Source: CAYQUC01 sp964514215 (lineage in GTDB: Bacteria; Pseudomonadota; Gammaproteobacteria; UBA6429; Thiohalophilaceae). Taken from it: a stretch of DNA of 64,000 bases. The notes beneath the pieces were generated by a model that worked only from the letters and a program-made list of their open reading frames with translations, did no database searches and had not been told where the DNA came from. The position numbers and the translations under genes were made by a program. The DNA lies in the NCBI GenBank assembly GCA_964514215.1, contig CAZEPW010000006.1, positions 1 through 64,000 of the forward strand, given 5' to 3'. How positions within the stretch are numbered: the stretch's first letter is position 1; every line of letters begins with the position of its first letter. Below are positions 7,106-16,361 of the stretch, piece after piece.

Positions 7106-8086
7106 CTAATCTCGCCAAAAAGTGTTAATGGCTGCAATCCCTACACCACCAGACATGATTGCTTTTTCTAAATCATTTTTATCTACACCACCTAAAGCAT
7201 AAACAGCACATTGAGCAGATTGACTCAATTTAGCAAATTCCTCCCATCCTACTGGTATTGCATCAGGATGACTACGAGTTACTTTTACCGGAGATATAAA
7301 TATATAGTCCAGTAATAATTCATTGGCTTTATTGATTTCTCTTTGATTATGAGTAGATGCGGACACTAATTTTCCTTGCTGGTATAACGGCAGCAAATCG
7401 TGAAGTGATAATGACATTAAAATATCAGAAGTTAAATGAACACCATCAGCACTGTGGTAATTAAACTCATCAACAGGAACATTTAACATCAATTTAGCTC
7501 GATGTTGTTTACAAAGCAATCTTGCCCTTACAGATAATTCAAAATAGGATTCGATACAATTCATTTTTGAACGTAATTGCACAATTCCTGTTCCAAGTTG
7601 TAACGCATTCATTAATTTATGAGAAAATTCAGTGGAGCTTTCAAAAGTTCCGGTAATTGCATGAAATTTTGGTAATGTCAGCGCCTCCACTATTTGATGA
7701 TTTGCTGCTGGAAAATTATATTGTTCTAGTTCAGAGGTTTTAACCCATTTAATCTCTTGCCCTTCTGTTCCAATAGCATCTTTCGACTGTACTCCACCGG
7801 CTAACCAGACATCAAGTAACACCGTTTTATTTGGATATGTATGCTCTACTTTTAATAAAGGACGAAAATGACTTAACTCTAAGTTTATTTCTTCTTTAAT
7901 TTCTCGTTGTAGTGCATCAATTACATGCTCGCCTTTTTGTAACTTGCCACCAGGAAATTCCCACAACCCTCCTTGGTCTTGAAAGGCATGCCGCTTAGCG
8001 ATAAGCAGTCGACCTTGTTCATCCCGAATGACTGCAACAGCAACATATACAATATCCTTTTTATGAAGTTGGGTAATTTTACTCAT
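7106..8086 (-). CDS. mutT: Nudix hydrolase fused to ThiE-like domain
   Basis: Residues 1-130 form a MutT-type Nudix domain. The Nudix box runs G-K-L-Q-K-G-E, seven residues, then REIKEEI, with Asn where Gly is usual near the end. This domain is expected to hydrolyse 8-oxo-dGTP. Residues 140-326 form a TIM-barrel domain related to thiamine phosphate synthase, with QLRSK, GVHLTS, VSASTHN and YALGGV segments at the expected order. Such fusions are common in gammaproteobacteria, where the ThiE-like part is of uncertain activity. The ATG overlaps the argJ stop by four bases, indicating translational coupling. Confidence 0.9.
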   Translation of the reverse strand: MSKITQLHKKDIVYVAVAVIRDEQGRLLIAKRHAFQDQGGLWEFPGGKLQKGEHVIDALQREIKEEINLELSHFRPLLKVEHTYPNKTVLLDVWLAGGVQSKDAIGTEGQEIKWVKTSELEQYNFPAANHQIVEALTLPKFHAITGTFESSTEFSHKLMNALQLGTGIVQLRSKMNCIESYFELSVRARLLCKQHRAKLMLNVPVDEFNYHSADGVHLTSDILMSLSLHDLLPLYQQGKLVSASTHNQREINKANELLLDYIFISPVKVTRSHPDAIPVGWEEFAKLSQSAQCAVYALGGVDKNDLEKAIMSGGVGIAAINTFWRD

Positions 8087-9327
8087 GTACGATATTCCGC
8101 GTTAATACGAACATATTCTGTTGAAAGATCACAAGTCCACACAGTTGCCTGATGTTTATTATCACTACGACCAAGATCAATTGTTACCGTTATTTCTGTT
8201 TGATCCATTATTTTTTGTGCTGCTTCTTCAGTATAGCCTGAATCTCGAGCACCGTTTGACACAATACACAAATCGCCTAAATAAATTTTAATCTTTTCTA
8301 AATCTAAATTATTTATTTTAGCTCGCCCTACCACAGCTAACAACCGACCCCAATTAGGATCACTAGCAAAAAAAGCCGTTTTAACTAATGGCGAATGTGC
8401 TACAAGATAGGCTAATTCGATACATTCTTGTTCATCACTACCATTAATAACATTCAGTGTAATTAATTTAGTCGCTCCCTCACCATCACGAATCATATCT
8501 TTGGCAAGTTGTTCACAAAGTTGTGTTAACTTTGATAGAAATTCAAATTTATTAGTATCTGTTATTTCAATATTTGCAGCACCACTAGCAAAGAGCAGAC
8601 AAGAATCATTAGTTGATGTATCGCCATCAACTGTTATTCGGTTAAAAGATTTATCTACGGCACTTTGTAAACACTGTTGTAATAAACCTTCATCAACTTT
8701 TGCATCGGTGCCGATATAAGCTAACATGGTCGCCATATCAGGTCGAATCATGCCCGAGCCTTTTGCAATTCCAGTGATTGTTATGGTTTTTTCATCGATA
8801 GTAAATTGCGAGGAATAGCCTTTGGCTACGGTATCGGTCGTCATTATTCCTTGTGCTGCATCTACCCAGCGTTGAGATGAATCGGATAAATTATTATAAG
8901 CTTGAGGAATTCCTGCTAATATTTTATCCATAGCCAGATTCTCACCAATAACACCTGTCGAAAATACTAGCACCTGGCTCAAGTCACAATTAGCGCTTGA
9001 GGCAACTGCGGCACACGTCTGTTTCGAATCATTTAAGCCTTGTTGTCCCGTTCCTGCATTTGCATTACCGGTATTAACGAGTAAGTATCGGGGCTTTGAT
9101 TTTTGTAAATGTTGTTTTGATACCAGCACTGGCGCTGCACAAAATTGATTTTTGGTGAATACCGCCGCGGTGCTAGTTGCTTCACTTAACTCAATTAACA
9201 CTAAATCTTTTCGATTAGGGTGTTTTATATTAGCACATGTAGTGCCTAATTTAATTCCAGTTATCGGTAATAAATTTAATGACTTCTTATTTAATTTATT
9301 TGGATCAGGCATAGTATTAAAACTCAT
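8083..9327 (-). CDS. argJ: Bifunctional glutamate N-acetyltransferase / amino-acid acetyltransferase ArgJ
   Basis: The 414-residue protein acts in the cyclic arginine pathway. It moves the acetyl group from N-acetylornithine to glutamate, and in the bifunctional type also uses acetyl-CoA. The autoprocessing motif GMIRPDMATML is present, and cleavage is expected before Thr200, which becomes the nucleophile of the beta subunit. Other family blocks are NTGNANAGTG, VFSTGVIGE and DPNWGRLLAVVGRA. The gene sits between secA and the Nudix gene on the same strand. No clear ribosome binding site precedes the ATG at 9327 or the next in-frame Met at residue 6. Confidence 0.95.
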   Translation of the reverse strand: MSFNTMPDPNKLNKKSLNLLPITGIKLGTTCANIKHPNRKDLVLIELSEATSTAAVFTKNQFCAAPVLVSKQHLQKSKPRYLLVNTGNANAGTGQQGLNDSKQTCAAVASSANCDLSQVLVFSTGVIGENLAMDKILAGIPQAYNNLSDSSQRWVDAAQGIMTTDTVAKGYSSQFTIDEKTITITGIAKGSGMIRPDMATMLAYIGTDAKVDEGLLQQCLQSAVDKSFNRITVDGDTSTNDSCLLFASGAANIEITDTNKFEFLSKLTQLCEQLAKDMIRDGEGATKLITLNVINGSDEQECIELAYLVAHSPLVKTAFFASDPNWGRLLAVVGRAKINNLDLEKIKIYLGDLCIVSNGARDSGYTEEAAQKIMDQTEITVTIDLGRSDNKHQATVWTCDLSTEYVRINAEYRT

Positions 9328-9346
9328 AAAACAGTGTTTTAATTAA

Positions 9347-12046
9347 TCACAATTTACCGTGACATTGTTTATACTTTTTGCCTGAACCACACGGACAAGG
9401 TTCATTGCGGCCTACTTTTTTACCATCCCGAACAAATGGTTGGGCATGTCCATCATCCTCTTCTGCATGTTCAGGAGGCAGAGCACTACTTTCAGCATGC
9501 TGGAATTCCATTTGTCCTTCATGTGCACGGCGTTGTGCTTCAACTGCTTCGGCATCCTCTTCATTTCGAATTTGAATTTTACTCATGACTGTTGCAACTT
9601 CATGCTTTATAGCATCAAGCATATCTGAAAACATTTGAAAGGATTCACGCTTGTATTCTTGTTTAGGATTTTTTTGTGCATAACCACGTAAATGTATCCC
9701 TTGTCTCAGATAATCCATTGTGGATAAATGCTCTTTCCATTCGCGATCTAAAACTTGCAACATGATTTGTTTCTCCACATAACGAAGAACCTCACTGCCA
9801 ACATCATCTTCTTTGGCTTTATATAAGCGATTGCTCTCGTCTATCACTGCATCAATAAGACTTTGCTCATTTAAAGCATCATCATTCTTCAACATGGCCT
9901 GTAAATCCATTTGTATGCCAAATTCGCCACTTAAAGCTTCTTCTAAACCGGTGATATCCCACTGCTCTTCCATGCTATTCGGTGGTACATAAGTATTTAT
10001 CACTTCATGAATCACATCTGCTCGAATAGCGGTAATCGCTCCCGACACATCATCATCTTCCATTAATTCATTACGTTGCTGATAAATTACTTTACGTTGA
10101 TCATTAGCAACATCATCGTATTCTAATAACTGTTTACGACTATCGAAGTTATGCCCTTCTACTTTGCGTTGCGCATTTTCAATGGCCTTACTAACCCATG
10201 GATGTTCAATAGCTTCACCTTCTTCCATACCCAATCGTTGCATTAGGCCAGAAATTTTATCTGAGGCAAAAATACGCATTAAATTATCTTCTAGAGATAG
10301 ATAAAACCGACTGGAACCTGCATCACCCTGTCTTCCTGAACGGCCTCGTAACTGATTATCAATTCGACGAGACTCATGTCGTTCAGTTCCAACAATATGC
10401 AAACCACCGTTTTTTAAGACATTATCATGACGTTTTTGCCAATCATGCTTTATTTTTTCAATTTCTATTTCACTGGCTTTCGGGCTTTTTGCTAATTCAA
10501 CATCAAGATTACCACCTAAAACAATATCAGTACCACGACCCGCCATATTGGTTGCAATTGTTACCGCACCAATATTGCCTGCTTGAGCAATAATATCAGC
10601 TTCACGTTCATGTTGTTTTGCATTGAGTACTTCATGATTAATTTTATTATCTTTTAATAAAGTTGATAAATATTCAGAAACATCAATCGATGCTGTCCCA
10701 ACTAAAACCGGCTGTCCGCGTTTTTGGCAATCTTGGATGTCCATCATTATTGCTTGATACTTTTCTTTAGCGGTTAAGTATATTTGATCAACATTATCAA
10801 TTCGAACCATACCTTTATGTGTGGGGATCACAACAACTTCAAGACCATAGATAGACTGAAACTCGTATGCTTCAGTATCAGCTGTTCCGGTCATACCGGA
10901 TAATTTATCGTAAATCCGAAAATAGTTTTGAAAGGTTATTGATGCTAACGTTTGGTTTTCTTGTTGAATTGCAACACCTTCTTTCGCTTCAATTGCTTGG
11001 TGCAAGCCATCAGACCAGCGACGCCCCGGCATGGTTCTTCCGGTAAACTCATCTACGATAACAATTTCATTATTGCTCACAATATAGTCTACGTCTTTAG
11101 CAAACAATACATGCGCTCGAAGTGCAGCAATAATATGATGCATTAACGCAATATTCGAGGCATCGTAGAGACTTTCACCTTCATTTAGAATATTTTTTTC
11201 GATCAATAAATCTTCAACTTTTTGGTGACCATCCTCAGTTAAAAATATTTGTTTATTTTTTTCTTCAACAGAATAATCGCCAGGACCTTCTTCTTCTTCT
11301 TGTTTCGTTAACCGTGGTATAAATTCATTTATAGCTTGATAAAACTCAGAACTTTCATCTGCAGGACCAGAAATAATTAAAGGAGTTCGTGCTTCATCAA
11401 TTAAAATTGAATCAACCTCATCAATAATTGCAAAAGCATGGCCACGTTGAACCTTATCGGCCATGCTAAATGCCATATTGTCACGCAAATAATCGAAACC
11501 ATATTCATTATTAGTGCCATAGGTAATATCAGCAGCATAAGCGGCTTGTTTATCTTCGTGTGACATTTCGGATACGATGACACCAACAGTCAAATCTAAA
11601 AAACTATATAACGGTTCCATCCATTTAGCATCTCGACTGGCTAAATAATCATTAACAGTCACTATATGCACGCCCTTTCCTGACAAGGCATTCAAATATG
11701 CCGCCAAGGTTGACATCAATGTCTTACCCTCACCGGTGCGCATTTCACTAATTTTACCTTTATTTAAAACCATCGCACCAATTAGCTGAACATCATAATG
11801 ACGCATCCCCATAATACGTTGGCTAGCCTCACGCACCACAGCAAAAGCTTCATTTTGTACTTCATCCAAAGTTTCACCTTTATCAAGGCGATCTCGAAAC
11901 TCTTTTGTTTTTGATTTTAATTGTTCATCAGTCAGGGATTTTAATTCGTCTTCAAAACCATTGATAATATCAACTTCGCGGCGAAGTAATTTTATGTATC
12001 GATCGTTTCTACTGCCAAATATTTTGGTAACAAGTTTCTTTAACAT
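9347..12046 (-). CDS. secA: Protein translocase ATPase SecA
   Basis: The 899-residue product is full length. The Walker A motif TGEGKT is at 104-109. The DEAD-type Walker B follows in AIIDEVDSILIDEARTPLI, and the second nucleotide-binding fold carries GRGTDIVLGG and QLRGRSGRQGD. The last 22 residues are the zinc-binding SEC-C tail (CPCGSGKKYKQCH) that contacts SecB and lipids. SecA drives preproteins through SecYEG. The gene keeps the usual gammaproteobacterial place downstream of the ftsZ-lpxC region, but no secM is seen before it. Confidence 0.98.
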   Translation of the reverse strand: MLKKLVTKIFGSRNDRYIKLLRREVDIINGFEDELKSLTDEQLKSKTKEFRDRLDKGETLDEVQNEAFAVVREASQRIMGMRHYDVQLIGAMVLNKGKISEMRTGEGKTLMSTLAAYLNALSGKGVHIVTVNDYLASRDAKWMEPLYSFLDLTVGVIVSEMSHEDKQAAYAADITYGTNNEYGFDYLRDNMAFSMADKVQRGHAFAIIDEVDSILIDEARTPLIISGPADESSEFYQAINEFIPRLTKQEEEEGPGDYSVEEKNKQIFLTEDGHQKVEDLLIEKNILNEGESLYDASNIALMHHIIAALRAHVLFAKDVDYIVSNNEIVIVDEFTGRTMPGRRWSDGLHQAIEAKEGVAIQQENQTLASITFQNYFRIYDKLSGMTGTADTEAYEFQSIYGLEVVVIPTHKGMVRIDNVDQIYLTAKEKYQAIMMDIQDCQKRGQPVLVGTASIDVSEYLSTLLKDNKINHEVLNAKQHEREADIIAQAGNIGAVTIATNMAGRGTDIVLGGNLDVELAKSPKASEIEIEKIKHDWQKRHDNVLKNGGLHIVGTERHESRRIDNQLRGRSGRQGDAGSSRFYLSLEDNLMRIFASDKISGLMQRLGMEEGEAIEHPWVSKAIENAQRKVEGHNFDSRKQLLEYDDVANDQRKVIYQQRNELMEDDDVSGAITAIRADVIHEVINTYVPPNSMEEQWDITGLEEALSGEFGIQMDLQAMLKNDDALNEQSLIDAVIDESNRLYKAKEDDVGSEVLRYVEKQIMLQVLDREWKEHLSTMDYLRQGIHLRGYAQKNPKQEYKRESFQMFSDMLDAIKHEVATVMSKIQIRNEEDAEAVEAQRRAHEGQMEFQHAESSALPPEHAEEDDGHAQPFVRDGKKVGRNEPCPCGSGKKYKQCHGKL

Positions 12047-12513
12047 GGTTTCACTATTCTTAAATTATTTAACTTTTAATTTGTAACTAAGGTGATATTG
12101 GGGGCATTTGATAAATTTAAACCCCTCTTGGAGACCTCTTTTTAGCCGATCAACAACACTCTGATGACACCTTTAGAATCCGTTATTCTACCGCCCCACT
12201 TGAATTTTGTCCTCAGAAATCATTCATTAATGAAAATAAGGCTTTTTAACCTCGGATCCCCATAATGAACTAATAAAAGCTTTGAATATTTTATAAGCAC
12301 AAAAGCGAGACCATTCTGATTTCATATCGAATTTAAACTACTTTTCTGATGCAATCCCCTGGTAATTTTAAATTCCTAATCCAAACTCAAACTAGAGCCA
12401 TAAAGACTTTTACGAGAATAATTCGTAATCACTAATAGTAAAAATAATAAGCATACTCTGATTAAACTTTATCATAATCAGAGACTTAAACTATACTAAA
12501 GGAACATTCTTTG
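12047..12513. other. Intergenic region upstream of secA, 467 bases
   Basis: No supported gene lies here. A 32-codon minus-strand frame (starting MKSEWSRFCAYK) lacks a ribosome binding site, a signal peptide and a SecM-like arrest sequence. The region holds a hairpin after the CapA-like gene and presumably the secA promoter, for which I see no convincing -35/-10 pair. Confidence 0.5.
12456..12483 (-). terminator. Hairpin after the CapA-like gene
   Basis: CTCTGATTA (12456-12464) and TAATCAGAG (12475-12483) pair perfectly around a 10-base loop, 31 bases beyond the stop at 12514. On the minus strand T-rich sequence follows, but not a clean T run. Terminator function is probable. Confidence 0.5.
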
Positions 12514-13692
12514 TTAGCGTGATAATTTATAAATGTCGCCATTGCTGGATATTTGCAACATATTTTCCGGAAAGTCTTGTTTTGAAACGTGTTGAATTAA
12601 TTTTGCACTGCAATTGTTATCATCAACTTGAGGGCCATTAGGTCTATTTTGTCTAAACGAATGAATTTTACCACTCAAAAAATGTCCTTGATGTGATACT
12701 TCCAATTCTAATAATGGTGCTAAACCACGCTGTCCTTTGACACTAATACCATAATATGTCGCAAAATTTCCAAGACTATAAGCAATTAATCTGTCCTTAT
12801 ACAGTTCCATTGCTCTCGGCACATGCGGACCATGGCCTAAAACCAAATCAGCACCATTATCGACCATTGTTCGTGCAAATTGCACAACATTTCCTCGATC
12901 CTCATTATAAAAATACTCAGTGGCAAATGGCAATCGAGTCATATCAGCACCTTCAGCACCAGCATGCATAGAAACCATCACAACATCATATTGTGTTGCT
13001 AAATTTTTAACCACTTCACCGGCTAATGGTAAATCCAACATGTCATTTACACCAACAAATGGCGCAAATGCGACCATTGCAAATGTGCGATTTTTCACGG
13101 TTAGTGTTGCAAAATCATTTACCACCCCAGAATACAAAATACCTTGCCTATCCAATGCAGTCATAGTTGATAGCCGGCCTTCTTCACCAAAATCTCGAGC
13201 ATGATTATTCGCTAAACTCAACATAGTGAACCCCGCATCTTTTAATTGCTTGGCATAACTTACCGGACTTCTAAAGACATAACATCGTTTCAAATCCAAG
13301 CATTGTTTTGCTGGTTCCCCGCCATCGAGTAACACTCCTTCTAAATTACCAAAACTAATATCAGCTCGTTTTAATATTGGCGCAACATCCTCTAATAAAT
13401 CAATAATATCTTTATCGGGTAAGTGGTTATATGGATAATTTGTGCCCAACATAATGTCACCGACCGCAGCAATTCTAAATGTTGGATTACTTATTGGTAC
13501 TTGCAAATCATATTGAGAACCAAATGTTTCGGATTTTAACTCTGAATAACCAATATCTAATATTCGATTATGTTTCTCTGGCGACTTTTTATCGTTTGAA
13601 TCAACTTGTATGGACGAGCATGCAGCTAAACTAAGTAGGCATAAATAGAAACACCCATCAAAAATATTTGACAGGTGTTTTGGAATAGCCAT
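12514..13692 (-). CDS. CapA/PgsA-family metallophosphatase-like lipoprotein
   Basis: The 392-residue protein has a lipoprotein signal with lipobox SLAAC at Cys25. A CapA domain follows from about residue 70: GDIMLG, SFGNLEG, NNHARDFG, SMHAG, GHGPHVPR and YSLGNF. These His, Asp and Asn residues form the dimetal site of calcineurin-like phosphatases. CapA proteins are named from poly-gamma-glutamate capsule export, but isolated copies such as this have no settled role. It lies one short gap downstream of the M23 peptidase gene and may be co-transcribed with it. Confidence 0.85.
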   Translation of the reverse strand: MAIPKHLSNIFDGCFYLCLLSLAACSSIQVDSNDKKSPEKHNRILDIGYSELKSETFGSQYDLQVPISNPTFRIAAVGDIMLGTNYPYNHLPDKDIIDLLEDVAPILKRADISFGNLEGVLLDGGEPAKQCLDLKRCYVFRSPVSYAKQLKDAGFTMLSLANNHARDFGEEGRLSTMTALDRQGILYSGVVNDFATLTVKNRTFAMVAFAPFVGVNDMLDLPLAGEVVKNLATQYDVVMVSMHAGAEGADMTRLPFATEYFYNEDRGNVVQFARTMVDNGADLVLGHGPHVPRAMELYKDRLIAYSLGNFATYYGISVKGQRGLAPLLELEVSHQGHFLSGKIHSFRQNRPNGPQVDDNNCSAKLIQHVSKQDFPENMLQISSNGDIYKLSR

Positions 13693-13708
13693 TGATAGCA
13701 GTATTTAA

Positions 13709-14635
13709 TTAATGTGTTCGATGAACGTATTTTTTAGGATTAACTGCACGACCATTTTTCAACACTTCAAAGTGAACATGAGGACCAGTGGAACGCCCTG
13801 TTGATCCCATAAATGATAAAATAGTATTCTTTTTAACAGTATCTCCGACTTTAACTAAAATTTTCTTGTTGTGACCATAACGAGTGAAATAACCATTTCC
13901 ATGATTTATTTCAACTAATTTTCCATAGCCAGATTTGCGGCCAGCAAACACCACCACACCCGCAGCAACAGCAATCACATTTGAACCTTCTTTACCCGCA
14001 AAATCAACACCGGAATGATGAACCCGTCGACCAGTAAAAGGATCGGTACGAATACCAAAGTAAGAAGATAACCAACCTCGCGTAACTGGTCGGCCAGCAG
14101 GCATAACTTCAGATTGTAAATTTTTATTCATCAACATGGTTTCTAAAATACCAAGCTGATTACCGCGATTATCCAACTGGCTAGAAAGATTTGCCAGTGC
14201 TTTGATAAAATCGGGTACATCAATAACTTGTCCCTGAATACTGCTAGCGGGCCCACCTTGAGCGGGTGAAGAATTAAAATCAAATTCACCAGTATCTAAT
14301 TTTGCCATTTTTGTTAATCGCTGACCAAGCGCATCCAAACGGATAACATGTGCTTGAAGTTTACCTAATCGAATCGCCAGCGCATTCATATTTTCTTCTG
14401 CACTGCGTGTGGCAAGCTCAATTTTTAATTTTTGATCGTCACGCTCAGCCTCCATCGCAAGCGCGATATCATCGGGATGTAAGCGCATCTGGTTCATGCC
14501 AAGATAATACCCAATTAAAATAGCGGTAATAGGTAGAATAATAAAAAGACCGACAAATGCACCAACAAACCGTCGTTTGTTTAACGCAACTAATCCTGAG
14601 CAGCCTTTACCTTTGGTAAATAGAATAATATTCAT
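13709..14635 (-). CDS. M23-family zinc metallopeptidase, membrane-anchored
   Basis: The 308-residue product has one N-terminal membrane segment at about 25-47. A coiled-coil-like region of charged helices spans about 55-115, and a C-terminal LytM/M23 domain begins near 185. The zinc ligands are visible as HHSGVDFAG (H-x-x-x-D) and HVHFE (H-x-H). A third block, RYGHN, is also typical. M23 proteins cut peptidoglycan cross-bridges, or in other cases activate amidases; here the metal site is complete. The position between secA and lpxC is shared with many gammaproteobacteria. It is divergent from dciA. Confidence 0.9.
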   Translation of the reverse strand: MNIILFTKGKGCSGLVALNKRRFVGAFVGLFIILPITAILIGYYLGMNQMRLHPDDIALAMEAERDDQKLKIELATRSAEENMNALAIRLGKLQAHVIRLDALGQRLTKMAKLDTGEFDFNSSPAQGGPASSIQGQVIDVPDFIKALANLSSQLDNRGNQLGILETMLMNKNLQSEVMPAGRPVTRGWLSSYFGIRTDPFTGRRVHHSGVDFAGKEGSNVIAVAAGVVVFAGRKSGYGKLVEINHGNGYFTRYGHNKKILVKVGDTVKKNTILSFMGSTGRSTGPHVHFEVLKNGRAVNPKKYVHRTH

Positions 14636-14703
14636 ATAGTGCTACATAACCTGTTATTGTTTATATTTTATCGGCTAATTTTCGCAAATGGTTAATTTTT
14701 AGT

Positions 14704-15156
14704 ATGAATTCCCCAAAAAAAATACGCAAGTATTTAAGTGGCTCTAGCGACGAACTTGAGAATCTCATCACACGGGCTTTAGAAATATCTCACTTAAACA
14801 TCAAATTTCATTCAATATTGGATAAAACCCTTAAAAATCATTGCGATATTGCAAATTTTAGAGACGGTAATCTTGTTTTATTAACAGACTCGCCGGCCTG
14901 GATATCAAGATTACGCTATCAAATTCCTTCTCTTTTAAAGCAATTACAGCAACTATCTGAATTTAAAGGTATTACTCAAATAAAACTACGTATACAACCA
15001 AAATACGTCGAGCGCAAAAAACGACAGCTTCACAGAGAACCTATTTCAAGCATCGCTGCAAGTTGCCTTACGACCTTAGCCGATAGCGTTCAAGATTTCG
15101 AGTTAAAAACTGCCTTACAACAGTTAGCATCTCGTTCCAAAACAGACCATGACTAA
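14704..15156 (+). CDS. dciA: DciA (DUF721) replicative helicase loader
   Basis: The 150-residue protein matches the DUF721 pattern. A central block has WISRLRYQIPSLLKQLQ, and the segment before it, DGNLVLLTDSPAW, is typical of the KH-like domain that binds DnaB. DciA loads the replicative helicase in bacteria lacking DnaC. It is the only plus-strand gene in this minus-strand block, in the secA-lpxC interval where it is found in Pseudomonas and relatives. The C-terminal tail is charged and probably flexible. No strong ribosome binding site is evident. Confidence 0.8.
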   Translation: MNSPKKIRKYLSGSSDELENLITRALEISHLNIKFHSILDKTLKNHCDIANFRDGNLVLLTDSPAWISRLRYQIPSLLKQLQQLSEFKGITQIKLRIQPKYVERKKRQLHREPISSIAASCLTTLADSVQDFELKTALQQLASRSKTDHD

Positions 15157-15219
15157 CTTTTAGGCTATTTAACCTTATATAACAGATCAAAGTAAAGTAG
15201 TTTTAATCGATATTATCAT

Positions 15220-16131
15220 CTAACTGGCTTGAACCGGTTGGACAAAAGAAATTGGAGAAGTTTCTACGTCTTCAAAAGTAACTAATTCCCAAGCACTTTC
15301 ATTAGCCAATAATGCACGCAGAAGTTTATTATTGAGGGCATGGCCTGATTTATAGCCATAAAATGCACCGATGAGGCTTGTACCTAAGAGGTAAAGATCA
15401 CCGATAGCATCAAGTATTTTATGTTTCACAAATTCATCTTCGTAACGTAATCCATCTTCATTTAGGATTCTATAATCATCAACCACAACGGCATTATCGA
15501 GACTACCGCCTAACGCAAGATTATTCATACGTAACATTTCAATTTGATTCATAAAACCGAATGTTCGGGCACGACTCACTTCTTTAACAAAGGACGTTGT
15601 TGAGAAATCTATTTCAGCAGACTGATCGCGGCCATTAAACACAGGATGGTCAAACTCAATAGAAAAAGCAACTTTAAAACCATCAAATGGTTCAAAACGA
15701 ACCCATTTATCACCGTCTTCAACTGTGACACTACGCTTAATACGAATAAATTTCTTAGGTGCATTTTGCTCTTCAATTCCAGCTGATTGAATAAGAAAAA
15801 CAAAAGGACCTGCACTACCGTCCATAATAGGAACTTCAGCAGAATTCAAATCAATATAAGCATTATCAATTCCTAACCCAGCTAATGCAGACAATAAATG
15901 CTCAACAGTTGATACCCGCACATCATCTTTAATCAACGTTGTTGATAGTGTTGTTTCACCAACATTTTCAGGAACCGCCTGAATTTCCACAGGTTCAGGT
16001 AAATCGACACGACGAAACACAATACCAGTATCAATTGCCGCAGGACGCAAAGTTAGATACACTTTTTCGCCTGTGTGCAAACCGATACCAGTCGCCCTGA
16101 TTACCGTTTTCAGAGTGCGTTGTTTAATCAC
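15220..16131 (-). CDS. lpxC: UDP-3-O-acyl-N-acetylglucosamine deacetylase LpxC
   Basis: The 303-residue enzyme catalyses the committed step of lipid A synthesis. Zinc ligands are His78 (STVEHLLSA) and the His and Asp of KHKILDAIGD. The catalytic His lies in SGHALNN, and Glu77 is next to the first ligand. The start codon is GTG, preceded by AAGGAG at about 11 bases. The gene follows ftsZ on the same strand, as in Escherichia coli. The C-terminus lacks an obvious FtsH degron that I can identify. Confidence 0.97.
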   Translation of the reverse strand: MIKQRTLKTVIRATGIGLHTGEKVYLTLRPAAIDTGIVFRRVDLPEPVEIQAVPENVGETTLSTTLIKDDVRVSTVEHLLSALAGLGIDNAYIDLNSAEVPIMDGSAGPFVFLIQSAGIEEQNAPKKFIRIKRSVTVEDGDKWVRFEPFDGFKVAFSIEFDHPVFNGRDQSAEIDFSTTSFVKEVSRARTFGFMNQIEMLRMNNLALGGSLDNAVVVDDYRILNEDGLRYEDEFVKHKILDAIGDLYLLGTSLIGAFYGYKSGHALNNKLLRALLANESAWELVTFEDVETSPISFVQPVQAS

Positions 16132-16361
16132 AATTCAAAATACTCCTTGTTCCTAACTTGTTAGCTTTATCATTAAATTAATACCTATAATAACAAATTT
16201 CCTTGAATATCCATAACATTTGCTCGTTAAATCACCCAATATTACAACATACTAACGTAATATCTATTTTTCACCACTATTATTGTTAAGTGTAATTTAC
16301 AGCCAAACTACACATTACTATAAGGTGAAAATATGCACAATCCATGCCTATTCCCATTTAA

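Noticed and set aside
7066..7137. Upstream extension of the small lipoprotein gene
   Set aside because: It would overlap the Nudix gene and hide the lipoprotein signal that starts at residue 25 of the long frame.
12190..12300. Possible 32-residue leader peptide (MKSEWSRFCAYK...) before secA
   Set aside because: No ribosome binding site, no signal peptide and no SecM-type arrest motif; too short to support alone.
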